Shown here one piece after another: positions 13,342 through 19,900 of a stretch of 19,900 nucleotides of DNA. Both the position numbers and the translations under genes were made by a program. The stretch's first letter is position 1. Each line of letters starts with the position of its first letter. Source of the stretch: an uncultured Capnocytophaga sp. (GTDB lineage Bacteria; Bacteroidota; Bacteroidia; Flavobacteriales; Flavobacteriaceae); NCBI RefSeq assembly GCF_938029845.1, contig NZ_CALHGG010000084.1, forward strand, positions 1-19,900, read 5' to 3'. The notes beneath the pieces were generated by a model that saw only the letters and a list, made by a program, of their open reading frames with translations, was not told the origin of the DNA and searched no databases.

Positions 13342-14499
13342 ATGAGCACAGAAAAAAAAGTCTATTTTGACAATGCAGCCACTACTCCTATGCGACCAGA
13401 GGTCAAGGAGGCAATGATAGCGTCCTTTGCCTCATTTGGGAATCCCTCCTCTATTCATAGTTTTGGTCGCGCCAGCAAAGTGCTTATTGAAAAGGCCCGC
13501 AAGAATATAGCCAAGGAATTGGGTGTTACCGCCTCGGAGATTATCTTTACCTCTGGCGGTACAGAGGCTATCAATATGATACTCAAGGGAGCCGTACGGG
13601 ACTTAGGTATCACTCAGATTATTACTTCTCCTACCGAGCATCATGCGGTATTGCATACCTTACAATCTATTGAAAATGAATATGGTATACAGGTTTCTAT
13701 GGTGAAGCTAGAACCCAATGGTACCCCTGACATTGAGGACTTGAACAAGCTTCTCTCTCAGTTCCTTTCCGATGAGAAGATATTGGTATCCCTCATGCAT
13801 GTCAATAATGAGGTGGGTAATATACTACCTATGGCTAAGGTTGCGGAGATATGTAAGAAATACAAGGCTTATTTTCATTGTGATACAGTACAGTCGGTGG
13901 GGCATTTTCCTATTGACTTATCTTCCATACCGGTAGACTTTATTTCAGCCTCTGCTCATAAGTTCTATGGACCTAAGGGGGTTGGTTTTGCTTTTATTCG
14001 TAAGGGAGTGAATGTTAAGTCATTACTCTTCGGGGGCGAACAAGAACGCGGCCGACGTGCAGGTACAGAATGTATTCACAATATAGTAGGTATGGAGGAG
14101 GCTTTTCTGCTCGCCTATCAGCATATGAGTAAGGAACGAGCTTATGTGGAGGATATCAAACAGTATTTTATACAACGAATTACTCAAGAGATTCCTCAAG
14201 TACATTTCAATGGATTGAGTGCTGATTTACAGGAAAGTACGTATTCCTTAGTCAGTATTTCCCTACCTATAGAACTGAAGAAAACCGAAGTGCTATTACT
14301 CTTCTTGGATATGCGAGGGATTGCTTGTAGCCAAGGCAGTGCCTGCCAGAGTGGTAGTGCCAAGGGATCTCATGTACTTAGGGCAATACTCCCAGAGGAG
14401 GAATGGCCAGAGGCACATATTCGTTTTTCATTCTCTATCTATAATACCAAGGAAGAAGTAGATTATGTCATAGAAACACTCAAAGAATTTTTAGCATGA
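13342..14499 (+). CDS. Cysteine desulfurase, NifS/IscS type
   Basis: A PLP enzyme of 385 residues that takes sulfur from cysteine, forming alanine and an enzyme persulfide used for Fe-S clusters or thio-cofactors. Seen in order: YFDNAATTPM (8-17), NPSSIHSFGR (34-43), TSGGTEAINM (70-79), TEHHAVLHTL (98-107) with the ring-stacking His, HCDTVQSVGHF with Asp181 and Gln184, SASAHKFYGPKG with the Schiff-base Lys207, RAGTECIHNIVG, and ACSQGSACQSGS, in which Cys335 in GSAC is the sulfur-carrying residue. The short form with GSAC and SHVL fits group I enzymes rather than SufS. I take the ATG at 13342. The gene's TGA overlaps the ATG of the permease gene by four bases. No scaffold or Suf gene is close by, so the partner acceptor is unknown. 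Confidence 0.92.
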   Translation: MSTEKKVYFDNAATTPMRPEVKEAMIASFASFGNPSSIHSFGRASKVLIEKARKNIAKELGVTASEIIFTSGGTEAINMILKGAVRDLGITQIITSPTEHHAVLHTLQSIENEYGIQVSMVKLEPNGTPDIEDLNKLLSQFLSDEKILVSLMHVNNEVGNILPMAKVAEICKKYKAYFHCDTVQSVGHFPIDLSSIPVDFISASAHKFYGPKGVGFAFIRKGVNVKSLLFGGEQERGRRAGTECIHNIVGMEEAFLLAYQHMSKERAYVEDIKQYFIQRITQEIPQVHFNGLSADLQESTYSLVSISLPIELKKTEVLLLFLDMRGIACSQGSACQSGSAKGSHVLRAILPEEEWPEAHIRFSFSIYNTKEEVDYVIETLKEFLA

Positions 14500-15713
14500 A
14501 TTTGAACAATTTATTTCGTATTGCTTGGCGGGCTATCCTGCTGAATAAGACTCGTACCTTGCTCACTATGTTGGGAATCATCATCGGGGTAGGTTCAGTA
14601 ATCACCATGCTGGCCATAGGGGAGGGTTCTAAGAAAAGCATCAAAGAAAATATCTCCAAGATGGGTACCAATATGCTTAATATCCGTCCAGGAGCGGGTA
14701 TGTTTGGCGGGGTGCGCAACAATACTGATATGCAATCGCTCAAGATGACCGATTACTTAGCCCTAAGAAATGAAGCCAAGCTACTCAAGTATGTAACCCC
14801 TGTAGTGAGTGGTAATGGACAGGCTATCGTAGGGGCGAATAACTGGCCAACCTCTATCTATGGAGTCAATACAGAATACCTCCCTATCCGTGAGTGGGCA
14901 GTGGAGGAAGGCTCTATGTTTGGTCAAGATGAGATAGATAACCTCTCCAAGGTGGCGGTTATAGGTCGTACTATCCAGAAAAATCTCTTTCCTGAAGGGG
15001 ATTCACCTATCGGACAGACGATTCGTTTTAAGAATATTCCTTTCAAAATCATAGGAATATTGGCAGCCAAGGGCGAAAGCAACTTTGGTCAAGACCAAGA
15101 TGATATTATCATTGCCCCTTATACCACGGTACAAAAGCGCGTTTTGGCACAAACCTATTTACAGTCTATCGTTGCCTCAGTAATTACAGAAGACCAAGCA
15201 GAAAATGCTGTTAATGAGGTAAAGACCATATTGGAACGCACCCATAATATCGCTGCTGACGAGGAAAATAATTTCAATGTATTCTCCCAACAAGAGCTGA
15301 TTTCTACCTTTTCCTCTACCTCTGAGATGCTTACCATACTTTTGGTAGCCATAGCAAGTATTTCTCTTATTGTAGGAGGGATAGGAATTATGAATATCAT
15401 GTATGTTTCAGTCAAAGAGCGTACCAAAGAGATAGGTTTGCGTATGGCCATAGGTGCTAAGGGTAAGGATATTTTGGCGCAATTTTTGATAGAATCTGTT
15501 TTAATTAGTATCACCGGAGGAGTGGTAGGTGTAGTGATAGGTCTTTTAGCTACCTATGTAGTAAATGCTTTTATCGGCTGGCCTGTGAGTATCACTTTTT
15601 ACTCTATAGTGCTCTCCTTTTTGGTTTGTACCATTACAGGGGTATTCTTTGGTTGGTACCCTGCCCGCAAAGCCTCTGATTTGGAGCCTATTACCGCACT
15701 AAGATACGAATAA
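14496..15713 (+). CDS. MacB/FtsX-type ABC transporter permease
   Basis: An inner-membrane permease of 405 residues with the MacB architecture: one N-terminal membrane helix (about 20-45, GIIIGVGSVITMLAIGEG), a large periplasmic MacB_PCD domain (about 50-270), and three C-terminal FtsX helices (about 277-305, 330-355 and 367-390). Between the first two C-terminal helices is the coupling segment VKERTKEIGLRMAIGAKGKDI, here cited as ERTKEIGLRMAIGA. The end GWYPARKASDLEPITALRYE is the family signature. MacB-type systems drive mechanical export or remodelling rather than simple transport. The ATPase is not fused and not beside it; it must be encoded elsewhere. Translation is probably coupled to the cysteine desulfurase gene by the ATGA overlap (14496-14499). 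Confidence 0.9.
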   Translation: MNLNNLFRIAWRAILLNKTRTLLTMLGIIIGVGSVITMLAIGEGSKKSIKENISKMGTNMLNIRPGAGMFGGVRNNTDMQSLKMTDYLALRNEAKLLKYVTPVVSGNGQAIVGANNWPTSIYGVNTEYLPIREWAVEEGSMFGQDEIDNLSKVAVIGRTIQKNLFPEGDSPIGQTIRFKNIPFKIIGILAAKGESNFGQDQDDIIIAPYTTVQKRVLAQTYLQSIVASVITEDQAENAVNEVKTILERTHNIAADEENNFNVFSQQELISTFSSTSEMLTILLVAIASISLIVGGIGIMNIMYVSVKERTKEIGLRMAIGAKGKDILAQFLIESVLISITGGVVGVVIGLLATYVVNAFIGWPVSITFYSIVLSFLVCTITGVFFGWYPARKASDLEPITALRYE

Positions 15714-15717
15714 TAAT

Positions 15718-15772
15718 GACTATTGACAATTCTAAATTAACAATTAACAATTGATGATTGACAATTAAAAAA
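15718..15772 (+). repeat. Degenerate tandem words TGACAATT/TTAACAATT before the SUFU gene
   Basis: The spacer between permease and SUFU genes is built of repeats of ATTGACAATT and TTAACAATT (for instance ATTGACAATT at 15722-15731 and 15757-15766, with ATTAACAATT between). It shows no clear promoter. Its composition is unlike the coding neighbours. Function unknown. Confidence 0.5.
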
Positions 15773-16417
15773 ATGGATTTATCAACTTATAAAAAACTGT
15801 TTTCAGAAGATGATGCTGTAGGTTGGGACGCCATAGACGAATCCTTGGAGACCCTTTACCCCAATCAAGAACCTGAGCACTATGCTCCAGATCTTCCAGC
15901 TTCATTGGGAGGGGATTCTTATTTAGATGGAATAAGTATCTACCATAGTGAGTATCAAGAGCCACATTTTCATTTTGTCACTTATGGTTTTTCTGATTTG
16001 TATTACAATGAAGAAGCCGCAGGGGGCGATTATAGTGGGTTTGGTTTTGAACTTACCTTTCGCCTGAAAAAATCAGGAGATGAAAATGTAGGTTGGGCAA
16101 TAAACTTTTTACAAAATATAGCCAAGTATGTCTTTACTTCAGGGAATTACTTTGAACCTTTTCATGTATTCCCTGCCAATAGTCCTATACGCTTGGGGTA
16201 TGATACCCAGATTACAGCTGTGGCTTTTGTGCTTGATCCAGAGTTGGGTGAGATAGATACTCCTCATGGAAAAGTCCATTTTTTGCAAGCAGTGGGTATT
16301 ACAAGCAAAGAATTGGAAGCCTTAAGAGCCAGTTTTTCTATAGAAAAAGTAGAAGAACTTATTAGGCAACTTGAAATAGGTAACCCGTTACTCATCACGG
16401 ATTTAGATAGAAAATAA
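15773..16417 (+). CDS. Suppressor-of-fused (SUFU) domain protein
   Basis: A protein of 214 residues, recognised as bacterial SUFU. Motifs: WDAIDESLETLYPNQEPEHY (about 19-38), the block SYLDGISIYHS (about 49-59), PHFHFVTYGFSDLY (about 64-77), SGFGFELTFRL (about 87-97) and NYFEPFHVFPANSPI, cited in part. Bacterial SUFU proteins are often found as immunity proteins of polymorphic toxin systems, but many are free-standing and uncharacterised. No toxin gene is visible in this window, so the immunity role is only a possibility. No signal peptide; probably cytoplasmic. I use the ATG at 15773 (MDLSTYK), not the TTG at 15758, which lies in the repeat. The first nine codons resemble those of the DUF4298 gene. 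Confidence 0.87.
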   Translation: MDLSTYKKLFSEDDAVGWDAIDESLETLYPNQEPEHYAPDLPASLGGDSYLDGISIYHSEYQEPHFHFVTYGFSDLYYNEEAAGGDYSGFGFELTFRLKKSGDENVGWAINFLQNIAKYVFTSGNYFEPFHVFPANSPIRLGYDTQITAVAFVLDPELGEIDTPHGKVHFLQAVGITSKELEALRASFSIEKVEELIRQLEIGNPLLITDLDRK

Positions 16418-16466
16418 TTAGGCACATGGATCTTTGAATTAACAACCAACTATTGACCTTTAAAAA

Positions 16467-16814
16467 ATGGATTTATTAACTTATTATAAGCAACACCCAG
16501 AGGAGCGATACGAACATATTCGTCGTATGGGAGAGATCCTCAGCCGAGTGGAACAGACGCTTGCCAAGGCTGAAGCTGTCTTGGAGGAATGGAAGGCCTT
16601 ACAGGACGATTTCAAAACTTTGGTAGCCTACTATGATAGCCCCTTATGGCGGGATGATTATTTTGATAGCAATGATGGGAAAATACCCGACGAAGTACCC
16701 CAATGGGTACTTACTCAAGATGCTATCTTCGATGCTATTGGTGCTGAGTTTGACTTAGCTGATGGCTACAAAGAACTCATACAAGCCATTGATGATAAAA
16801 AATGGAAAGAATAA
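16467..16814 (+). CDS. DUF4298 protein
   Basis: A small cytoplasmic protein of 115 residues of the DUF4298 family. The first part is a long helix or coiled coil (EERYEHIRRMGEILSRVEQ and on to about residue 55). The conserved second part reads LVAYYDSPLWRDDYF, DSNDGKIPDEVPQWVLTQDA and IFDAIGAE, in which YY, W..D, G.(I/L)P and VL..DA are the family positions. No biochemical function is known; members often sit beside SUFU or immunity-type genes. It follows the SUFU gene by 49 bp and precedes the META lipoprotein gene by 14 bp. The ATG at 16467 is preceded by a sequence like that before the SUFU ATG. Confidence 0.8.
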   Translation: MDLLTYYKQHPEERYEHIRRMGEILSRVEQTLAKAEAVLEEWKALQDDFKTLVAYYDSPLWRDDYFDSNDGKIPDEVPQWVLTQDAIFDAIGAEFDLADGYKELIQAIDDKKWKE

Positions 16815-16828
16815 ATTTTAAAAAACAA

Positions 16829-17302
16829 ATGAATAAAAAGAAATTAGGTCTACTTATTATTGCTGCTATTATGATGCAAGCCTGTGGAAACCAAACCCCT
16901 CAAAACAACCAAGATACCTCAGCCGAACCTGCTGTTTCTGCTGAACAACCTGCCTCTATTCCACCCCTTGATGGACAGTGGAAGGCCGACTATATTAAAG
17001 GAGTAACGCTTATAGAGAATACCCAAAGCATCTATCTGAACATTGATTTGAATAAGAAAACTATATCAGGGAGTGATAGCTGTAATCTCCTTACCGCTCC
17101 TATAGTGACTCTTACCGATAAGGAACTTTCTTTTGGAGAGATCGCCTCTACCCTTAGATACTGCCCAGAGATAGAGTACCAAGAAGCTTTCCAAACAGCC
17201 CTGCGTGAAGTAGCTTCCTATAAGTTAGACGGAGAACACCTACACCTATTTGACAAACAAGGAGAGAAGCTCTTAATTCTCGACAAAGGAAAAAGACAAT
17301 AA
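16829..17302 (+). CDS. META-domain lipoprotein 1
   Basis: A lipoprotein of 157 residues. The signal sequence MNKKKLGLLIIAAIMMQAC gives Cys19 as the lipid site. A low-complexity linker rich in Q, N, P, S, E and A follows (about 20-50). The META domain (HslJ-like beta fold) covers about 50-155: LDGQWKADYIKG, NIDLNKKTISGSDSCN, LSFGEIASTLRYC, FQTALREVASYKLDGEHLHLFD, cited in parts. In E. coli, HslJ is heat-induced and linked to novobiocin resistance, but the domain's biochemistry is unknown. I start at the ATG at 16829; the frame is open to 16802, inside the previous gene. It lies in the same orientation as META lipoprotein 2, from which it is separated by a perfect hairpin. Confidence 0.8.
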   Translation: MNKKKLGLLIIAAIMMQACGNQTPQNNQDTSAEPAVSAEQPASIPPLDGQWKADYIKGVTLIENTQSIYLNIDLNKKTISGSDSCNLLTAPIVTLTDKELSFGEIASTLRYCPEIEYQEAFQTALREVASYKLDGEHLHLFDKQGEKLLILDKGKRQ

Positions 17303-17306
17303 TAAC

Positions 17307-17335
17307 AGTCAGTGGTCAGCTCCTGACCACTGACT
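17307..17335. repeat. Perfect 13-bp inverted repeat between the META genes
   Basis: AGTCAGTGGTCAG (17307-17319) and CTGACCACTGACT (17323-17335) are exactly complementary with a 3-nt loop. No T-run follows, so simple intrinsic termination is doubtful. It may stabilise mRNA or set relative expression within the unit. The words resemble the later hairpin at 19453-19497. Confidence 0.6.
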
Positions 17336-17353
17336 ACTCATCACTTATTACTT

Positions 17354-17767
17354 ATGAAATACTTATTACCCCTATTTTTATTCTCTTGTACTGCTACACA
17401 GCAAATAGAAGAGAAACCAGATACCCCCTTGCAGATACAAGGGGAATGGACGTTACAGACACTACGGGGAGTAGCCCCTGCTGCTTCTATTCCCTTGCCT
17501 AGTTTACAGATAGATCTTAAGGAAAATCGCATTTCAGGTAATGGAGGCTGTAATAACTATTTTGCTTCCATAGAGCATTGTTCCCCTACGGCACTCTCTT
17601 TTTCGGCAATTGGAGCTACTCGTATGCTTTGCCTATCGGATAATATAGAAAATGCTTACTTCCAAGCCCTACAAGAAGTAGCCACCTATAAAATACAAGC
17701 AAATACCCTCCTACTGCTTAACAAAGAAGGAGAGGAAGTTGTAAAAATGATTAATACCGTTAAATAG
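17354..17767 (+). CDS. META-domain lipoprotein 2
   Basis: A lipoprotein of 137 residues. A very short signal sequence, MKYLLPLFLFSC, puts the lipidated Cys at position 12. The META domain covers about residues 28-134 with the best-conserved blocks GEWTLQTLRG, ISGNGGCNNYF, LSFSAIGATRMLC and YFQALQEVATYKI. The GNGGCNNYF motif with a paired Cys further on is typical of HslJ-like domains. It is shorter than its upstream neighbour and has no low-complexity linker. The two genes probably arose by duplication or are recruited paralogues, though they are quite diverged. No own promoter is seen; it is likely expressed with META lipoprotein 1, across the hairpin at 17307-17335. Confidence 0.83.
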   Translation: MKYLLPLFLFSCTATQQIEEKPDTPLQIQGEWTLQTLRGVAPAASIPLPSLQIDLKENRISGNGGCNNYFASIEHCSPTALSFSAIGATRMLCLSDNIENAYFQALQEVATYKIQANTLLLLNKEGEEVVKMINTVK

Positions 17768-17785
17768 CGGATAACAAAATAACTA

Positions 17786-19402
17786 ATGAAAAGATTATTC
17801 TTGGCTGTAATAGCCCTTTCCTTGCCCATAATAGCGCAGGAGAAACCGACCTTTACTCAAGCAAAGATGAAGCAGGCAACAGTCTATTTCACTGGGGCAG
17901 CGCTTACTCATACTGCTTCGGCTAATATTCCTAAGGGAACTAGTGAATTGGTGATTAAGAATGTGGCCAACACACTCTCGGAAGAGACTATTCGTGTATT
18001 GGCACCCTCCAATGTGACGGTACTCTCGGCACAATTTACTAACCAATATATGGAGGAATATGATGCTGAAAGATACGCTCCTTCCCTCAAGCGCGTACAA
18101 GATAGCCTTACCCTCTTAGATAATCAACTTAAAAAATGTCGTAACGAACGTCATTCCAAGGAGAAAACCGTTAGTTTCTTGGATGGTAATAATGCTCTAC
18201 AAGGCCAACAAGACGGTCTCATCCTTAGTGATATCCCTAAGGTGATGGATTACTATACCGCCAAGCGTATAGAACTCCTCAATAGCATAGATGAAATCAA
18301 GGCAAAGGAAGAAAAGCTCTCAGCAGCCATTACTAAGCTCAATGCTAAGTTGGATACAAATCTCTCCAAACAAGAGCATCTCTCCAATGGGAAGATTATC
18401 CTCCAGCTAATGTCGCCTGTGGCACAAAAGGCTGATTTTCAAGTAAGCTATATCTCTACACAAGCTACTTGGTATCCGTTCTATGAGTTGCGTGGAGAAA
18501 AGCTTGCCGAACCTATTCACCTGCTCTACAAAGGGCAAATTGCTCAAAATACAGGGGTAGATTGGAAAGGTATTAAGCTCCACCTCTCCAGTGGGAATCC
18601 CAACAAGAGTAACCAATTTCCAGTACTAAAAACTTGGTTTGTACAGCTTGGACATCCGCGTGATTTCAGTAATGCTAGAATGGAATTGCGCTCTAATGCG
18701 GCTCCTTTGGCGGACCTCTCTAGAAAGAAAATTGCCAAAGATGAAGTAGTTCATATGGAAGAATCCACTATGGCACACTATACTGCCCTTTCGGAAAACC
18801 AACTCAATATTTCCTTTGATATAGATACGCCTTACGATATTCTTTCCAATGGTAAGGTACATAGTATCTCCCTACAAGAGTTACAGCTTAAAGCTATCTA
18901 TAAGTACTATACTGCCCCACGAGTGGATAAAGAGGTGTATCTAGTTGCAGCGATAGAGGATTATTCTAAGTATAACCTCTTGCCAGGGGAAGCAAATATT
19001 GTCTTTGAGGACTTATATGTAGGAAAAACCTATATAGATCCCAATCAAACTGCTGAAACGCTCAATATAACCATGGGCAATGATAAGAAAATTAGTGTAA
19101 AACGCGAAAAAGTAGTGGATAAGTCCCAAACGAAATTTATTTCAGCCAACAAAGAACAGATATTTACCTATGATATTATCTTGCGTAACAACAAGAAAGA
19201 GCCTGTAAATCTTGTTCTCAAAGACCAATATCCAGTCTCTATTGAAAAGAGTATAGAGGTAGAGCTCTTAGAAAGCTCTCATGCTTCCGTAGCTGAAGAA
19301 ACCCATATTCTTACCTGGGAGGTCTTTCTCAAGCCCAACGAAACTAAAAATTTCCGTATCAGCTATAAACTAAAATACCCTAAGGATATGACAGTGAATT
19401 AG
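17786..19402 (+). CDS. MuiA-family protein (DUF4140/DUF4139)
   Basis: A protein of 538 residues with a signal peptide (MKRLFLAVIALSLPIIAQ). The N-terminal DUF4140 domain (about 27-95) reads ATVYFTGAALTHTA, IPKGTSELVIKNV and IRVLAPSNVTVLS. A coiled-coil stretch follows (about 95-205, with many K, E, L and Q). The DUF4139 domain (about 215-538) begins with ATWYPFYELR, and includes YKGQIAQNTGVDWKGIKLHLS, DYSKYNLLPGEANIVFEDLYVGKTYI and the final TWEVFLKPNETKNFRISYKLKYP, cited in parts. These proteins are called mucoidy inhibitor family proteins by homology, but no mechanism is established; the signal peptide indicates export. It follows META lipoprotein 2 by 18 bp and is the last plus-strand gene before the terminator region. 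Confidence 0.88.
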   Translation: MKRLFLAVIALSLPIIAQEKPTFTQAKMKQATVYFTGAALTHTASANIPKGTSELVIKNVANTLSEETIRVLAPSNVTVLSAQFTNQYMEEYDAERYAPSLKRVQDSLTLLDNQLKKCRNERHSKEKTVSFLDGNNALQGQQDGLILSDIPKVMDYYTAKRIELLNSIDEIKAKEEKLSAAITKLNAKLDTNLSKQEHLSNGKIILQLMSPVAQKADFQVSYISTQATWYPFYELRGEKLAEPIHLLYKGQIAQNTGVDWKGIKLHLSSGNPNKSNQFPVLKTWFVQLGHPRDFSNARMELRSNAAPLADLSRKKIAKDEVVHMEESTMAHYTALSENQLNISFDIDTPYDILSNGKVHSISLQELQLKAIYKYYTAPRVDKEVYLVAAIEDYSKYNLLPGEANIVFEDLYVGKTYIDPNQTAETLNITMGNDKKISVKREKVVDKSQTKFISANKEQIFTYDIILRNNKKEPVNLVLKDQYPVSIEKSIEVELLESSHASVAEETHILTWEVFLKPNETKNFRISYKLKYPKDMTVN

Positions 19403-19452
19403 CCAGGGGCAAAGCCAGCGAAAGTAGAGTAGGTGAGGCAATTCGCCTTTAT

Positions 19453-19497
19453 AAAAATTAGTCGTCAGTGAGTATTAACCACTGACGACTAATTTTT
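19453..19497. terminator. Perfect 18-bp hairpin, terminator after the MuiA gene
   Basis: The arm at 19453-19470 (AAAAATTAGTCGTCAGTG) is exactly complementary to 19480-19497, with a 9-nt loop. The T-run at the end of the right arm gives a typical intrinsic terminator on the plus strand, and the A-run on the left gives one on the minus strand, so it can serve both directions. Confidence 0.85.
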
Positions 19498-19502
19498 TAA
19501 TA

Positions 19503-19528
19503 TGGAAAAAAACGGCCATTTTTTTCCA
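19503..19528. repeat. A-tract/T-tract hairpin
   Basis: TGGAAAAAAA (19503-19512) pairs with TTTTTTTCCA (19519-19528) around CGGCCA. It lies between two other hairpins in the convergent gap and may add to termination. Confidence 0.5.
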
Positions 19529-19536
19529 CGTTAGTT

Positions 19537-19576
19537 TTCTCATTTATACGAAATAGCATTTTTGTATAAATGAGAA
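19537..19576 (-). terminator. 13-bp hairpin after the small membrane protein gene
   Basis: TTCTCATTTATAC (19537-19549) is complementary to GTATAAATGAGAA (19564-19576), with a 14-nt loop. It begins 13 bp past the stop of the minus-strand gene 19590-19883 and probably serves as its first terminator. Confidence 0.55.
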
Positions 19577-19589
19577 TTTATATTTTGTA

Positions 19590-19883
19590 TTACCAAAACT
19601 TCAAAAAGAGTATAATAAAGGCACTGATAAAAGTAGCAATAAGTACACCCTTGGCGCGAGAATCTTGTCTTAGGCGAATAAAAGCAAAGAAGGCTAAAAG
19701 GTTCAAAATGGCACCCAACCCTATGATAGCCCCTAGCATATCCTCTTGGTAGGCATAAACAAAGGTAGTCTCTAAGTCCGATTTGGAAAAGATCAACCAC
19801 CAAAGGAACATTCCTAATACATTGACAATGAGTCCTACTGCAATTCCGATGAGGACATCTTTCTGGCTTCTATGATATTTCAT
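19590..19883 (-). CDS. Small integral membrane protein, 97 residues
   Basis: I do not recognise a named family. Three hydrophobic segments are seen: about residues 10-32 (IGIAVGLIVNVLGMFLWWLI), about 49-69 (LGAIIGLGAILNLLAFFAFI) and about 79-97 (VLIATFISAFIILFLKFW). Short charged loops separate them, one of which carries RLRQDSRAKG. Small membrane proteins of this kind are common and unassigned in Flavobacteriia. The ATG at 19883 is preceded by only 17 bp in this window, so its promoter and neighbours are out of view. It converges with the MuiA gene across the hairpin cluster at 19453-19576. Confidence 0.7.
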   Translation of the reverse strand: MKYHRSQKDVLIGIAVGLIVNVLGMFLWWLIFSKSDLETTFVYAYQEDMLGAIIGLGAILNLLAFFAFIRLRQDSRAKGVLIATFISAFIILFLKFW

Positions 19884-19900
19884 TGAGTTTCCATGTGTTA

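Noticed and set aside
16429..16436. GATCTTTG as promoter of the DUF4298 gene
   Set aside because: The first base deviates from TAnnTTTG and there is no -33 TTG; not strong enough to list.
15773..17767. A polymorphic toxin-immunity locus
   Set aside because: Only immunity-type and lipoprotein genes are seen; no large secreted protein, toxin domain or secretion-system gene is present.
1..19900. tRNA, rRNA or known riboswitches
   Set aside because: No cloverleaf, rRNA-like stretch or recognisable riboswitch core was found by reading both strands of the gaps.

Overview
The window looks like chromosome of a Flavobacteriia member (Bacteroidota), most likely Capnocytophaga or a close relative; the genus is an inference. 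The evidence is the Bacteroidota-type promoter -7 box (TAnnTTTG) in front of many genes, the absence of clear Shine-Dalgarno sequences, and the protein families present: a TonB-dependent receptor with a carboxypeptidase-regulatory domain plus DUF4249, a DUF5686 outer-membrane protein, many short lipoproteins and META-domain lipoproteins. Most of the window is ordinary chromosome. The mobile or foreign-looking part is confined to about 935-2480.

Layout. 1-144: a short array of ACGTACGT-centred dyads, then a perfect 14-bp hairpin terminator. 224-856 (-): an HdeD/DUF308 membrane protein. 935-1973: a complete IS982-family insertion sequence with a full DDE transposase and 14-bp terminal inverted repeats but no target duplication. 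It abuts a 3' gene remnant (1974-2161) that resembles the basic tail of a Bacteroidota mobilisation protein. 2162-2488: a non-coding island with four hairpins and an orphan promoter-like box. 2489-5020 (-): a DUF5686 outer-membrane protein. 7267 down to 5073 (-): a probable three-gene operon of classical SDR oxidoreductase, unknown protein and extended-SDR epimerase. 7402-8921 (+): a class I aminotransferase followed by a single-domain rhodanese. 12139 down to 8922 (-): a two-gene unit of TonB-dependent receptor and DUF4249 lipoprotein. 12322-12720 (+) and 13223-12717 (-): two lipoprotein genes that converge and share bases of their stop codons. 13342-15713 (+): cysteine desulfurase coupled by a 4-nt overlap to a MacB/FtsX-type permease. 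15773-19402 (+): a run of small genes (SUFU-domain protein, DUF4298 protein, two META-domain lipoproteins) ending in a MuiA/DUF4139 protein. A hairpin-rich convergent terminator region follows, then a small membrane protein on the minus strand (19883-19590).

How it fits together. The genes mostly serve the cell envelope (receptor and lipoproteins, HdeD, DUF5686, permease) or small-molecule metabolism (aminotransferase, rhodanese, cysteine desulfurase, SDRs). Aminotransferase, rhodanese and cysteine desulfurase are all compatible with amino-acid and sulfur handling, but they lie in different transcription units. I found no CRISPR array, tRNA, rRNA, toxin gene or restriction system. The most unusual material is non-coding: the ACGTACGT dyad array, the structured island beside the mobilisation remnant, and the short-word repeats just upstream of several start codons.
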